Of a stretch of 38,472 bases of DNA, positions 8,307 to 17,680 are shown one piece after another. The notes under the pieces are model-generated. The model was not told where the DNA came from. It searched no databases and saw only the letters and a program-made list of their open reading frames with translations. Within the stretch, counting starts at the first letter, position 1. The number at the start of each line of letters is the position of its first letter. The translations under genes were made by a program, and so were the position numbers. The DNA comes from Gemmatimonas sp. GTDB lineage: Bacteria > Gemmatimonadota > Gemmatimonadetes > Gemmatimonadales > Gemmatimonadaceae. The stretch is from assembly GCA_021154285.1 (NCBI GenBank), contig JAJKIV010000163.1, positions 1 through 38,472 on the forward strand, in the 5' to 3' direction.

Positions 8307-9296
8307 CTAGCCTTTCCGGTGCTTGCGGATCCAGTCCTCGATGGACGCGGGCAGGAACATGTTGTCGGCGATCGCCGCGACCTCTTCCGCCTCCTTCCAC
8401 GCCTGCTCGAGCAGCGCGAGCTCGCCCTCCAGTGCGCGTCGTTCGCTGTCCTCGTGCGCTGCCATCTCCAGCGCGAGGCGCGTCGCTTCCGGTAGTGCGG
8501 AGATCTTCGGCGTGTTGCGGTTCATCCCCTGACGCGCGGCGACGTCGAACAGCCGCACCGGGTCGTTCGCGCGCTCGATGAGCGAGACGGCTTCGGCAAC
8601 GCGTTCACGCGAGCCCCCGAACCTGTTCATCTGCGGCAGCAACTTCCCCAGCGCCCGGATCGCGCTCTCGCCCTCCAGCGTCACGATGGTTTTCCGATGG
8701 GGCACGCCGAGCTGCCAGCCTGCCCGGTCGAGGCCAACGAGCCGGAGATGTTTGAGATGCTTTGCGCGAACGGCTATCTCGCCGGCGTCGGGGGAAGGGA
8801 GGCGTGCGACGATGCGCTCGGGTGATCCCTTGACAATGCGCTCACCCAGTTGGCCAATGATCCACCCGAAACTGCCGATGCCCACCCCGACCGCGGCGCC
8901 GCCAGCCACCACCGCGCCTAACGCGCCGAGGCCGATGCCGACCTTGACGAACGCGGCTCGGCGCCGGCGGCCGAGCTGGTCACCATATCGCCAGGCGGCG
9001 AATTCGGGACGCTGGGGACGGCCGATCCGGACGAGCTCGAGCCCCGACGGCAGCCGGGCCAGGCCGATCTGGTCCGTCGAGATACGAAGCCGCGTGTCAC
9101 GGTACAGGCGCTCGCAGTCTTCGATGGCTTCCCACCGTTCTTCGGTGGGGGTGAGGTTCCACTGGCGGCAGCGTCGACAGACGACCCAAAGCCGCCCGCG
9201 CTCGGAATCGAACGCGAGTCGCCGGCCTACGGGAAAGTGCTCGATCGTGTCATTGGCCTCGAGCGCGGCGTGGCAGAAGATGCACGTCGAATACAT
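8307..9296 (-). CDS. zinc-ribbon membrane protein of unknown function
   Basis: 329 residues. The N-terminus carries two CxxC pairs (CIFC at 5-8, CRRC near 40-43), forming a probable zinc ribbon. The RRRRAAFVKVGIGLGALGAV stretch leads into one long glycine/alanine-rich hydrophobic segment (about 117-150). The C-terminal half is soluble and helical, with a charged coiled-coil-like region (HEDSERRALEGELALLEQAW). I do not recognise the family. Tight coupling to the DUF4403 lipoprotein (2-base gap) suggests both act in the envelope. Confidence 0.7.
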   Translation of the reverse strand: MYSTCIFCHAALEANDTIEHFPVGRRLAFDSERGRLWVVCRRCRQWNLTPTEERWEAIEDCERLYRDTRLRISTDQIGLARLPSGLELVRIGRPQRPEFAAWRYGDQLGRRRRAAFVKVGIGLGALGAVVAGGAAVGVGIGSFGWIIGQLGERIVKGSPERIVARLPSPDAGEIAVRAKHLKHLRLVGLDRAGWQLGVPHRKTIVTLEGESAIRALGKLLPQMNRFGGSRERVAEAVSLIERANDPVRLFDVAARQGMNRNTPKISALPEATRLALEMAAHEDSERRALEGELALLEQAWKEAEEVAAIADNMFLPASIEDWIRKHRKG

Positions 9297-9344
9297 CTCA
9301 TCCGAATATGTCCGGCGGTACGGGCGTCGGCGAGGCTGCTTGTC

Positions 9345-9380
9345 GCAGGCAGCCGACGACCGGCGGACGACGCTGCCTGC
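9345..9380 (-). terminator. inverted repeat downstream of the cax gene
   Basis: GCAGGCAGC (9345-9353) and GCTGCCTGC (9372-9380) can form a 9-bp stem with an 18-base loop, 7 bases past the end of the antiporter gene. There is no U-tract after it, so it may be an intrinsic 3' end stabiliser rather than a true terminator. Confidence 0.35.
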
Positions 9381-9386
9381 TGCCTG

Positions 9387-10460
9387 CTAGCGAACAAGGA
9401 AGAACGCCATTCCAAGGATCGCGTACAAAGCCAGCAGCAGGAGGCCCTCGAACCAGGTCGTCTCACCGTCATGGGCGATCGCGTTCACGCCGAACGCCAC
9501 CGCCGCGATCGCGATCAGCTCGATCGGGTTCTGGAACACCAGGTTCATCGGGTGCCCCATGAAGTACGAGACGATCACCAGCACCGGGGCCGTCAGCAGC
9601 GCGACCTGCACGGTGGCGCCGACTGTGATCGTAAAGACCAACCCCATGCGATCGCGCCGCGCGAAGTAGATGGCCGACACATACTCGGCCGCATTGCCGA
9701 CCACCGCGAGCACCGTCACGCCAAGGAAGAAAGGTGACAGGCCGAGCGACTTGGACGTCGCCTCCAGCGCCCCGGACACGAGCTCGGCCTCGAGCGCGAT
9801 GGCTGCGGTCGCGGCCAGCAGGACGCCGATCGACTTCCAGAGCGGCCACGCTTGGCCGTGCATCTCGTCCGCGTCTTCCTCACGTGAAAAAACGTTGCGG
9901 TGGGTGATCAGCGTGTAGGCGATCATCGCGAAGTACATGATGATCAGCACCACGGACACGCCAAGGCTCAAGTTCTCGTCCAGGCGCGAGCGCTCGACGG
10001 CCGTCTGATTGAGCCCCCGTTCCGTGTAGTCGAACAGCGCCGGAACGAGCAGCGCGATGACCGACAGGATGAGAAGGCTCGACTGGAGGCCGGCACGCTC
10101 TCGCGGAAAGGTCTGCGTGTGGCGCTTCCATCCGCCGACGACGATCGCCAGCCCGAGCCCGAGGAGCGCGTTCCCGATGATCGACCCCGTGATCTGCGCC
10201 TTCACGACGTCCGTCGCGCCCGCGGCGAGGATGAAGAGCGCGATGATCAGCTCGGCCATGTTGCCGAACGTCACGTTCACGAGACCGCCGATCTCGGAGC
10301 CGGCGCGCACCGCGAGATGCTCCGTCGCGCGGCGGATCCACTCCGCCAGGGGAATGATCGCCAGGATCCCGACGACGAACACCCACACCGGCGACGCGTG
10401 GAAGACGTACTCGAGCAGCGCCGAGATCGGGACCAGCAGCAGCAGGAGATTGACGATCAT
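9387..10460 (-). CDS. cax: calcium/proton (cation) antiporter, CaxA type
   Basis: 357 residues, almost entirely membrane-spanning, with about 10-11 hydrophobic helices. The two inverted alpha-repeat signatures that form the ion site are clear: [16 protein letters not shown] (about 66-81) and [13 protein letters not shown] (about 256-268). An acidic loop with [11 protein letters not shown] separates the halves. The family exports Ca2+ (or other divalent cations) in exchange for protons across the inner membrane. The ATG lies 9 bases after the acetate kinase stop, making it the last gene of the operon that begins at 14197. The C-terminus is complete (FFLVR). Confidence 0.93.
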   Translation of the reverse strand: MIVNLLLLLVPISALLEYVFHASPVWVFVVGILAIIPLAEWIRRATEHLAVRAGSEIGGLVNVTFGNMAELIIALFILAAGATDVVKAQITGSIIGNALLGLGLAIVVGGWKRHTQTFPRERAGLQSSLLILSVIALLVPALFDYTERGLNQTAVERSRLDENLSLGVSVVLIIMYFAMIAYTLITHRNVFSREEDADEMHGQAWPLWKSIGVLLAATAAIALEAELVSGALEATSKSLGLSPFFLGVTVLAVVGNAAEYVSAIYFARRDRMGLVFTITVGATVQVALLTAPVLVIVSYFMGHPMNLVFQNPIELIAIAAVAFGVNAIAHDGETTWFEGLLLLALYAILGMAFFLVR

Positions 10461-10469
10461 GCGTGTGGG

Positions 10470-11714
10470 CTAGTAGCGGCCTTCGACTCCGGTGACGACA
10501 CGGAACGTGTCGCGGGCGATCAGGAGCTCCTCGTCGGTCGGAATAACCCAGGCCGCGAGCCGAGACGAATGTGTCGTTATGCGGCCCTCGGCGCCACCCA
10601 CCATGCGATTGTTTGCTTCCTCGTCGACCTCGATGCCGGCCCATTCCAGGCCGTGCAGGATCTGCGCACGAACCTCCGCTGCGTTCTCGCCGATCCCGCC
10701 AGCGAAGAGGATCGCGTCGGCGCCACCTAACGCGGCGAGATACGCGCCAACGTACTTGCGGGCGCGATAGCAGAAGATGTCGATCGCCAGACGCGCGCGG
10801 CGATCGTTGTTCTCGTGCGCTTCCGCGAGCAGCTCTCGCATGTCGTTCGTGAGACCCGAGAGGCCGAGGAGCCCGGAGCTCTTGTTCAGCAGACTGTCCA
10901 CTTCGGTCGGCGACAGCCCCTCCTTCACGCCGAGAAACTCCAGGACAGCCGGATCGAGGTCCCCGGAGCGCGTTCCCATGACGAGCCCCTCCAGCGGCGT
11001 GAAGCCCATCGACGTGTCCACGGAGTTCCCCCCGTCAATGGCGCACGCGGAGCAGCCGTTGCCGAGGTGAAGGGTGATGATGCGGGTAGCCTCGCGAGCC
11101 ACGAGCGTGAGCTTGCGCCATCGATAGGCGACGTAGCGGTGCGAGGTGCCGTGGAATCCGTAGCGTCGAACCTTGTGGCGGCGGTAGAGCTGATACGGGA
11201 TCGCGTAGAGATACGCTTTCTCCGGAAGCGTATGGTGAAAAGCGGTGTCGAACACGGCTACGTTCGGAAGCTCGGCGCCTAACACGGCGCGCGCTGCTGC
11301 CACGCCTTTGAGGTTGTGCGGATTGTGGAGCGGGGCGAGCTCGATCATGTCTTCCATGCCGCGCAGCACCGCGTCATCGATGCGGACCGAGCGTTGAAAA
11401 CGCTCTCCGCCGTGCACAACCCGGTGCCCGACCGCCTGGATCTCGCCGACGCTGCCGATGACGGGGCCTGATTCCGCGGACGCCAGCCACGTGACGATGT
11501 ACTCGATGGCCGCTCGCACGTCACGCATCGGCGCCGAGCCGCGCGATACGGCGTCGCCGCGACCACGCAGCGTGAAGACCGCCTCGCCTCCAATGCGCTC
11601 GATCGTTCCGCGCGCGAGCTTCTCGTCCAGATGGTTGGCGATGCAGAGCAGGTCCGTGCGAACCAGCTGGAACTTGAGCGAGGAAGAGCCGGCGTTGAGC
11701 ACGAGCACGATCAT
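10470..11714 (-). CDS. ackA: acetate kinase
   Basis: 414 residues from ATG 11714. It interconverts acetate + ATP and acetyl phosphate + ADP in the cytosol. Visible signatures are the N-terminal phosphate loop NAGSSSLK (7-14), [30 protein letters not shown] (the catalytic/transition-state stabilising region), [31 protein letters not shown] and the C-terminal [14 protein letters not shown]. Length fits the family. The ATG overlaps the dehydratase stop by 4 bases (ATGA). No phosphotransacetylase gene is nearby, so its place beside amino-acid enzymes may reflect acyl-phosphate metabolism from amino-acid breakdown (inference). Confidence 0.95.
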   Translation of the reverse strand: MIVLVLNAGSSSLKFQLVRTDLLCIANHLDEKLARGTIERIGGEAVFTLRGRGDAVSRGSAPMRDVRAAIEYIVTWLASAESGPVIGSVGEIQAVGHRVVHGGERFQRSVRIDDAVLRGMEDMIELAPLHNPHNLKGVAAARAVLGAELPNVAVFDTAFHHTLPEKAYLYAIPYQLYRRHKVRRYGFHGTSHRYVAYRWRKLTLVAREATRIITLHLGNGCSACAIDGGNSVDTSMGFTPLEGLVMGTRSGDLDPAVLEFLGVKEGLSPTEVDSLLNKSSGLLGLSGLTNDMRELLAEAHENNDRRARLAIDIFCYRARKYVGAYLAALGGADAILFAGGIGENAAEVRAQILHGLEWAGIEVDEEANNRMVGGAEGRITTHSSRLAAWVIPTDEELLIARDTFRVVTGVEGRY

Positions 11715-12673
11715 ACGGGTACCTCGCCATTCAAGATCGTCGCGAGCTTTGCACCGTCGATGTTCCCGCCCGAGACGACGCAGACGACCTTGCCCGGAGG
11801 GCGATGGCCTAACGCCGCGGCCAGTGACGCCGCGCCCGCACCCTCCGCCACGACACGCGCGCGCTCGAGCAACAGGCGAACCGCGGCGGCAACCTGTTCG
11901 ACGCTCGACACCAGGGCGCCCGCGAGCACGGTGCTCACGAGCGGCCACATCTCCGCGAGCACGCCATTACCGCCGATGCCGTCGATGAAGCTCGGGCTCC
12001 GCACCACGCGCACAGGGGCGCCGGCGGCGAGCGCCGAGGTGAGTGGCGTCGACGTTGCGACCTCACATCCGAACACCTGCACGTCGGGTCGCAGTGCGCG
12101 AATCGCGGTGGCGATCCCCGAGCTCAGCCCGCCGCCGCCGAACGGCACCAGCACGGTATCGACGTCGGGTAGGTCCTCGACGATTTCCAGGCCGATGGTC
12201 CCGTTCCCCGCGATGACAGGCGGGTCAGACACGGGGTGGACGAACAGGCCGTCGATCCCGGGATAGGAATGTTCGACCAGCGTCTGCCACCATCGATCGA
12301 ACGGCACCTTGATGATACGCCCGCCGAGTCGCTCGACCGCATCGACCTTGGTCTGTGGTGCATGGTCCGGCACCACAACAGTACAGGGGACGCCAAGGTG
12401 CCGGGCGCTCCACGCGACCCCCTGTGCCATGTTGCCGGCGCTCGCCGTGTAGGCGCCGCGGGCGAGGCGGTCAGGGTTGGCGCTCAACATGGCGTTCGCC
12501 GCGCCACGAAGCTTGAAGGAACCAATCGGCTGGAGGTTCTCGAGCTTGAGCCAGATCTCGCCGGCCGCGTCGGGGACCTCGAGCCTAACGAGCGGCGTGC
12601 GGGTCACGATCCCGGCGAGCCGGTCTCGTGCCGCGCGAATGTCCTCGAGCCGGATTTCGTCAGGCGTGGGCAT
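11711..12673 (-). CDS. PLP-dependent threonine/serine dehydratase (EutB/TdcB-like)
   Basis: 320 residues from ATG 12673; the longer frame overlaps the upstream gene deeply and is rejected. It is a fold-type II PLP enzyme: the Schiff-base lysine is in GSFKLRGA, the substrate loop is [11 protein letters not shown], the phosphate-binding loop is GGGGLSSG, and the late motif is [12 protein letters not shown]. There is no C-terminal ACT domain, so it is of the catabolic, non-feedback-regulated length. The likely reaction is Thr or Ser to 2-oxoacid + NH3, but hydroxyaspartate dehydratases look alike. Pairing with an ornithine cyclodeaminase-like gene recalls the eutB-eutC pair of ectoine catabolism. 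Its start overlaps that gene by 14 bases and its stop overlaps ackA by 4. Confidence 0.88.
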   Translation of the reverse strand: MPTPDEIRLEDIRAARDRLAGIVTRTPLVRLEVPDAAGEIWLKLENLQPIGSFKLRGAANAMLSANPDRLARGAYTASAGNMAQGVAWSARHLGVPCTVVVPDHAPQTKVDAVERLGGRIIKVPFDRWWQTLVEHSYPGIDGLFVHPVSDPPVIAGNGTIGLEIVEDLPDVDTVLVPFGGGGLSSGIATAIRALRPDVQVFGCEVATSTPLTSALAAGAPVRVVRSPSFIDGIGGNGVLAEMWPLVSTVLAGALVSSVEQVAAAVRLLLERARVVAEGAGAASLAAALGHRPPGKVVCVVSGGNIDGAKLATILNGEVPV

Positions 12674-13685
12674 CGCGCAGCCCACCGAGCTCGAGCCATT
12701 TGCCCGCGCCGGTGGCGATCGCGCGGTCGTAGATTCGGCGAGCCGCCGCGACGTCCTCGATGGCGAGTCCCAGAGATTTGAACAGCGTGATCTCCTGCGG
12801 CGAACGACGGCCCTGAGCTCGGGGCGGGTCCACCAGCAACTCACCGATCTCGCCTACGATGTGGTCGTCGCCGATCAAACCCTCCCGCTTCGGCACGAGG
12901 AAATCCCCGCCTTCGTTGAGCGTCGATTCTCGGCGATCGACGTACAGGCGCGACTTCGCGACCGCGGCGCTGTCGAGCTCACGAGACGTCGCGAGGCTGG
13001 CGCCCACGGCGTTGACGTGCGTGCCCGGGGCGATCCAGTCGCCGAGCAGGACGGGCTCACGCGACGACGTGATGGTGCAGACGACGTCTGCGCCATCCAC
13101 CGCTTCACGAGCGGACGGACACGCCACGATGCGCCGACCGGTCGCACCGAACTTCTCCGCGAATCGACGCGCGCGGTCGCCGGAGCGACTCCACACGCGG
13201 ACTTCGTCGATCGGGCGCACCAGGCTGATCGACTCGAGATGCGTCTCGGCCTGTACGCCGGCTCCGAGCAGCGCGAGCGTGCGCGCCTCGGGGCGCGCGA
13301 GCAGGCGCGTGGCCACTGCCGTTACCGCGGCGGTGCGCAGTGCCGTGATCGTGCTCGCGTCGAGAATCGCGATGAGGCGCCCGAACTCCATGTCGAACAG
13401 CAGCACGGCGCCCTGATGCGAGTCGTACGGCGTTGCGTCGTTACCGGGGAAGACGGTGATGACCTTCGCGCCGAGCGCCGATGGCTCGCGCAGGGCGGCC
13501 GGCATGAGCGCGAACGCGTTAGGTCCATCGGGCAGCCGGACGACCGTTCGCAGCGGAAGCAGGGCGCCACCGAGTGCCAGCGTTCGAAGCGCCTCGGTCA
13601 TGGCATCGACGCACTCGGACATCGGCAGCAGGGCCAGGACGTCGCCGTGATCGACGAACAGGGTACCGGCACGCGGCTGTGTCAT
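12660..13685 (-). CDS. ornithine cyclodeaminase / mu-crystallin family protein
   Basis: 341 residues from ATG 13685. The N-terminal substrate part is VDAMTEALRTLALGGALLPL, with LGAKVITVFPGN. The central Rossmann fold has LALLGAGVQAETHLESI as the NAD(P)-binding loop and VWSRSGDRARRFAEKFG. Later motifs are DADVVCTITSS-like GADVVCTITSSREPVL and HVNAVGA. Members include ornithine cyclodeaminase, alanine dehydrogenase and ketimine reductases, so the substrate cannot be fixed from sequence. The start overlaps the upstream SLOG gene by 4 bases (ATGA), and the end overlaps the dehydratase start by 14 bases. A joint role in amino-acid or compatible-solute degradation is inference. Confidence 0.9.
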   Translation of the reverse strand: MTQPRAGTLFVDHGDVLALLPMSECVDAMTEALRTLALGGALLPLRTVVRLPDGPNAFALMPAALREPSALGAKVITVFPGNDATPYDSHQGAVLLFDMEFGRLIAILDASTITALRTAAVTAVATRLLARPEARTLALLGAGVQAETHLESISLVRPIDEVRVWSRSGDRARRFAEKFGATGRRIVACPSAREAVDGADVVCTITSSREPVLLGDWIAPGTHVNAVGASLATSRELDSAAVAKSRLYVDRRESTLNEGGDFLVPKREGLIGDDHIVGEIGELLVDPPRAQGRRSPQEITLFKSLGLAIEDVAAARRIYDRAIATGAGKWLELGGLRDAHA

Positions 13686-14197
13686 ACCGCCTTGCGGGGG
13701 CCGGAGTGTGAGAGCAGCAGGCCGCGAAGCATCTCGATCGCTTCGCCGGCGCTCATGGCGACGCGGACGAAGTCGGCGTCGAGCCCTCGAAAAAATTTCG
13801 CCGTGATCTCGTCGCATCGCAGCAGGATCACCGGCTTCTTCGCACGCAGAGCGAGCGCGACCTCGGACGCCGTGCCTGCGTTCATGCCGCACACCACGAA
13901 GGCGTTGGCGGACAGCGCGATCACGGCATTGCGCGCCTCGCCAAGTCCGGTCGCGAGCACGACGTCCACGGCGGGCGAGGCGCCGAGCGTGTCGTGGCTT
14001 GGCAGGATGCCGATGGTGAGACCACCGGCGGCGCGCGCGCCTTTCGCCGCGGCACCCATGACGCCAGCGACCCGTCCGCCGGTCAACACCGCCCACCCGG
14101 CGTTTGCGACGAGCTCACCGATGAGCGTTGCGTCGTCCATCTCTCGTTGGCCGGCGCCTTCGCCTGGCCCGAGTACACCGATCAGAATCCGTCGCAT
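13682..14197 (-). CDS. TIGR00725/SLOG-type Rossmann protein (LOG-like nucleotide-binding)
   Basis: 171 residues. Motifs are IGVLGPGEGA at the N-terminus, LTGGRVAGVMGAAAKGARAA (the SLOG glycine-rich loop) and FVVCGMNAGTASEVALAL, where the typical GGxGTxxE becomes GMNAGTASE. The protein is related to LOG/YvdD phosphoribohydrolases and TIGR00725 proteins, which bind nucleotide derivatives; the exact ligand is unknown. It is the first gene of the operon that continues through the cyclodeaminase, dehydratase, ackA and cax genes, joined to the next by a 4-base ATGA overlap. Confidence 0.82.
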   Translation of the reverse strand: MRRILIGVLGPGEGAGQREMDDATLIGELVANAGWAVLTGGRVAGVMGAAAKGARAAGGLTIGILPSHDTLGASPAVDVVLATGLGEARNAVIALSANAFVVCGMNAGTASEVALALRAKKPVILLRCDEITAKFFRGLDADFVRVAMSAGEAIEMLRGLLLSHSGPRKAV

Positions 14198-14251
14198 GGT
14201 GAGGGGATGCTAACGAAGCCGGCTCTGTTTCGCGACGGTTAGTCGTCCGCG

Positions 14252-14944
14252 TTAGGGGACGATCCGCGCCGTCTTGATGAAGTCGAGCTTCGGGAAGTTC
14301 TTCGTCAAGTACGCGTTGCCGTCGCGGGCGATGCGCTCCTGGTCCGGGCCGGAACCACCCGGCGCGCCCTCGCCGTACCCCGAGTACAGGCTGTCCACGA
14401 CCGACATTCCGTCCACCACCTGACCAATGGGCGCGAAGCGCATTCCGTCGAGGTTCCTGTTGTCGGCGTAGTTGACGAAAAGTTGCGTGCTCCGAGTGTC
14501 CGGGGCACTGCCGGCGGCAAACGTCACCATCCCGCGCACGTTGCTCTGCTTCACGGAGTCGTCCGGGATGGTGAGCGGATCCCACGCCGCGGTGACGCGC
14601 GGCGTGCCGTTCATGCCGAACTGCGCCATGAAGCCACTCAGCACGCGGAAGAACCGCGCGTCGTCGAAATAGCCGACTTGCACCAGGTGATAGAAGCGAT
14701 CGACGCCATGAGGCGCCCAGTTCCGATGCGCCATGACGGTGAAATTGCCCTTGCTCGTCTCGAAGGAGACCTTGAACGAGTCCGGCGCGGGCGTCGCGAG
14801 CGCGCTCTTGTCCGGCTTCGTCAGTGCACTACTCGCCGACCCGCCGCTGCCGCCCGAGTCGGACTGACAGGACGCGCCAAGCACCGAAAACGTGATGGCG
14901 ACGAGCGCGCACATACGGCGGCGCGAAACGAACGACAACGACAT
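14252..14944 (-). CDS. cyclophilin-type peptidyl-prolyl isomerase lipoprotein
   Basis: 230 residues. The signal peptide ends in the lipobox LGASC, then a Gly/Ser linker (SDSGGSGGSASSAL), then a bacterial cyclophilin domain: FETSKGNFTVMAHRNWAPHG, VDRFYHLVQVGYFDDARFFRV, FMAQFGMNG, and QLFVNYADNRNLDGMRFAPIGQVVDGMSVVD. FFRV..FMAQFGMNG corresponds to the FHRVIPGFMIQGGD active-site stretch, with the catalytic Arg retained. It should assist folding of exported proteins from a membrane-anchored periplasmic position. AAGGAG lies a good distance before the ATG. It stands alone, 54 bases upstream of the operon at 14197. Confidence 0.93.
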   Translation of the reverse strand: MSLSFVSRRRMCALVAITFSVLGASCQSDSGGSGGSASSALTKPDKSALATPAPDSFKVSFETSKGNFTVMAHRNWAPHGVDRFYHLVQVGYFDDARFFRVLSGFMAQFGMNGTPRVTAAWDPLTIPDDSVKQSNVRGMVTFAAGSAPDTRSTQLFVNYADNRNLDGMRFAPIGQVVDGMSVVDSLYSGYGEGAPGGSGPDQERIARDGNAYLTKNFPKLDFIKTARIVP

Positions 14945-15010
14945 GGCGTGAGCTCCTTCGTGGGCAGAAAGTCCGCGAAGAAGTTAGTCGCCGCCCGATG
15001 ACGTTGCGAG

Positions 15011-17509
15011 CTACTCGGCCGCCATGGAGATGCGCGGGTCGACTCGCGTCGCACGACGCGCCGGAATGAACGTCGCCACCAGGGCAACGATGCCGAGCAG
15101 CGCGACGACGAACACGAATACGCGCGGGTCGTGCGGACTCACGCCATACACGAGCCCGCGCAGCGCCTGTGCCGCCGGCATCGCGAGGACCATCCCCATG
15201 ACGAGCCCCAGTATCGGCAACCGCATTCCCTGCGCGATGACGAGCCGGCCGATCGCGCCGGGCGTGGCGCCGAGCGCGATGCGAATGCCGATCTCTCTCG
15301 TGCGCTCGCTCACGAGACTCGCGACGACGCCAAACACGCCGGTCGCGGCGAGCACGAGTGCCAACGCCGCGAACGCCGACAGCACCCCGGTCGTGAACCG
15401 CTGCTTGGCCCACGCGCCGCCAAGCTGCTCGGTGAGCAGGCCGAGATCGTAGACCGCGAGGTCGGGGTCGACACGCTTCAGCGCATCCCGGATGCCGCGC
15501 ATCGTCGCAGCGGGATCGCCGGCAGCTCGCACCATCACGGTGCGATACGCGTACGTGAACTGCAGGTACGACGTGTAGACGGCCGGGATGCGGCGGCGAT
15601 CGTCGCCTTCCTGGTACGGCACGTCGCCGACGACGCCGACCACCTCCACGCCCGGGTCAGGCGAGTTCCAGTCGGCTCGACTGCCGCCGCCGAACCAGAT
15701 GCGCGCGCCGATTGGATTCTCATTCGGCCAGAACCGCTTGGCCGCCGTCTCGTTGATGATCGCGACCGCGGGTTTTCCCTCGCGGTCCGAGTTCTGGAAC
15801 ACGCGACCGCGCAGCACCGGGATGCCCAGCACGCGGAAGTGATCGGCGCCCACGTAATGACGGCGGATGAATGGGGCGTTGCCCGGCTGAGGAATGGGAC
15901 GCCCAACAATGTACAGTGAGCTGTTCGCGCACGACGTCGTGAGTGGCGCGCACCCGTCGACGGTCGCGCCGCTAACGCCCGGTACCTCGCGAAGCTCGGC
16001 GAGGAGACGCTCGATGAATGCCGGCGCCGAGGCGGTGCCGTACTTCGCTTCCGCCGGCCGCACTGAAAACGTGATGACGTTGCGTGGGTCGATGCCCAGC
16101 GGCTCGCCGCGAAGACGTGCGAGCGTTGCCAACATGAGACTTCCGCCGGTAAGCAGCACGAGCGCGAGCGCGACCTCGATGGCGACCGTCGCGCCGCGCA
16201 AGGAAAGCCCCGATGCCCCGCCAACGCGCGTGACCGCGCCGCTCTGACGCAATGTGGCGCCAATGCTCGAACGCCCCGCCGTGAGCGCGGGAGCGAGGCC
16301 GCACAAGAGCGCGGTGACCATGGTGACGCCGGCGGCGAATGCCAGGAGGACCGGGTCGAGCTTCGGGCGGGTGAGCTCGCCGATGCTGCCCCAGAAATTC
16401 GCCGGGCTGATCGCCCCCGCGGGCGGCGCGATGACGCGCGTCGCCCACCACGCCAGCGCCAGACCGATTCCGCCACCTAACGCCGCCAACACGGCGGATT
16501 CCGTCAGGAGCTGCCTGACGAGTCGTCCACTCGATGCGCCGAGCGCGCGCCGGATGGCCATCTCGCGCTGTCGCGATGCCGCGTGGGTGAGCAGCAGGCT
16601 GCTGACGTTCGCGCACGCGAGCAGCAGTACGACGCCAACGGCGCCGAGCAGCACGAACATGCCGCGTCGGGTCGCGGCGGCCACGCGCACGTCGCTGATG
16701 GGCACTGCTGTCGCCCCGAAGCTGTCCCCGGGCACTTCGGACTCGCTCGGAAGCTCGCGTTGGATCGCCGCGCCGACGGAGCTCAGCTCGGCCCGAAGGG
16801 CCTCGATGGAGACGCCCGGGCGGAGCCGTGCGACGACGCTGGTAAAATCCTGGTTGGTGGTCAGGTATTCCGGATACGTTAGGCGTGACGCCTGAGTGGC
16901 CGGCACCCACATCTCGGCTCGGCCAGTCAGGCCACGGAACCCCGGCGGCATGATCCCGATGACCGTGAGCTGGCGTGAATTGACGCGAACGGTCTGGCCG
17001 ATGATGCCGGGATCGCCGCCGTATCGCCGCTGCCAGAGGGCGTGACTGAGGATGACGACCATGGAGGCGGACGGAGCGTGGTCCTCGTCGGCCGAGAAGA
17101 GGCGGCCGCGCATGGGACGCGCGCCTAACGTTGCGAAGTACCCGCCGGCAACGATCTCCGCGCTGATTGGCTCGGCGTCGGTTTGGCCGGCGAGGTTGAC
17201 GCTGGCGAGCCCGTAGTCGCCGATGCTCGACGTGGTGGTGAGTGATTTCTCGAGGAGCCGAAAGCGCGGGTACGACCAGCGATAGCGTTCCGTGCCGCGA
17301 GCGGGCTCGGTGTGCGTGATGAAGAGCATCGCGAGCCGGTCGGGCTCGGGAAATGGCGGCGGTGTGATGAGGGCCGCCTCGGCGATCGCGAATGTGGCGA
17401 CGCCGGCGCCGATCGCGAGGGCGAGCGTGGTGATGACCGAGAGCGCGAGCGTACGGTTACGGCGAAGCAGGCGGAACGCGAGGCGGAGATCGGCAGTCGG
17501 CTCGGTCAT
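15011..17509 (-). CDS. ADOP-type ABC permease (MacB_PCD/FtsX duplicated)
   Basis: 832 residues. The first helix is LALSVITTLALAIGAGVATF (about 20-40), followed by a large periplasmic MacB_PCD domain with MVVILSHALWQRRYGGDPGI and MPPGFRGLTGRAEMW, then the first FtsX unit (GAVGVVLLLACANVSSLLL, SRQREMAIRRALGASSGRLV). A second periplasmic domain and second FtsX unit follow, ending with SERTREIGIRIALGATPGAI and a final helix. This duplicated layout without an ATPase domain is typical of the Acidobacterial Duplicated Orphan Permease class, abundant in Acidobacteria and Gemmatimonadota. No ATPase or PadR regulator is adjacent. The cargo is unknown. The ribosome site TCAGGAA precedes the ATG. Confidence 0.93.
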   Translation of the reverse strand: MTEPTADLRLAFRLLRRNRTLALSVITTLALAIGAGVATFAIAEAALITPPPFPEPDRLAMLFITHTEPARGTERYRWSYPRFRLLEKSLTTTSSIGDYGLASVNLAGQTDAEPISAEIVAGGYFATLGARPMRGRLFSADEDHAPSASMVVILSHALWQRRYGGDPGIIGQTVRVNSRQLTVIGIMPPGFRGLTGRAEMWVPATQASRLTYPEYLTTNQDFTSVVARLRPGVSIEALRAELSSVGAAIQRELPSESEVPGDSFGATAVPISDVRVAAATRRGMFVLLGAVGVVLLLACANVSSLLLTHAASRQREMAIRRALGASSGRLVRQLLTESAVLAALGGGIGLALAWWATRVIAPPAGAISPANFWGSIGELTRPKLDPVLLAFAAGVTMVTALLCGLAPALTAGRSSIGATLRQSGAVTRVGGASGLSLRGATVAIEVALALVLLTGGSLMLATLARLRGEPLGIDPRNVITFSVRPAEAKYGTASAPAFIERLLAELREVPGVSGATVDGCAPLTTSCANSSLYIVGRPIPQPGNAPFIRRHYVGADHFRVLGIPVLRGRVFQNSDREGKPAVAIINETAAKRFWPNENPIGARIWFGGGSRADWNSPDPGVEVVGVVGDVPYQEGDDRRRIPAVYTSYLQFTYAYRTVMVRAAGDPAATMRGIRDALKRVDPDLAVYDLGLLTEQLGGAWAKQRFTTGVLSAFAALALVLAATGVFGVVASLVSERTREIGIRIALGATPGAIGRLVIAQGMRLPILGLVMGMVLAMPAAQALRGLVYGVSPHDPRVFVFVVALLGIVALVATFIPARRATRVDPRISMAAE

Positions 17510-17521
17510 CGAATTTCCTGA

Positions 17522-17541
17522 ATGAGTCTCGGTTGACTCAT
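17522..17541. promoter_or_regulatory. 7-bp inverted repeat upstream of the ADOP permease
   Basis: ATGAGTC (17522-17528) and GACTCAT (17535-17541) form a perfect dyad with a 6-base spacer, 12 bases upstream of the permease ATG. It could be an operator or leader hairpin. No other copy was noticed in this window. Confidence 0.35.
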
Positions 17542-17594
17542 AGATGCCAGCCGGCTGGGGTGCGTTTGAATATTGCGGTGGGCGTAAGAAGGCG

Positions 17595-17673
17595 CCGTAT
17601 GGGGTCAGACTCCTTTTGCATCACTCCATTGCTGAGCAATGGAGTGATGCAAAAGGAGTCTGACCCCATACGG
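17595..17673. repeat. 79-nt perfect palindrome of the GGGGTCAGAC repeat family
   Basis: Two 39-bp arms (17595-17633 and 17635-17673) are perfect reverse complements around a single G at 17634. Each arm contains GGGGTCAGACTCCTTTTGCA. It ends 7 bases from the tag stop codon and lies 85 bases upstream of the ADOP permease start. The same 20-mer recurs singly at 29909-29928. The arrangement fits a REPIN/BIME-type pair of inverted REP sequences; it could also act as a bidirectional terminator. Confidence 0.85.
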
Positions 17674-17680
17674 ACCGAAG

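Noticed and set aside
11711-13685. Calling the pair eutB and eutC outright
   Set aside because: The families match, but the other ectoine-degradation genes are absent, and both families have many substrates.
12477-14213. 578-codon open frame on the plus strand
   Set aside because: It is antisense to three genes with clear domains (dehydratase, cyclodeaminase, SLOG); its composition is that of a shadow frame.
17595-17673. Long palindrome as an ordinary intrinsic terminator only
   Set aside because: Perfect 39-bp arms and recurrence of the same sequence elsewhere fit a repeat element better, though termination may be a side effect.
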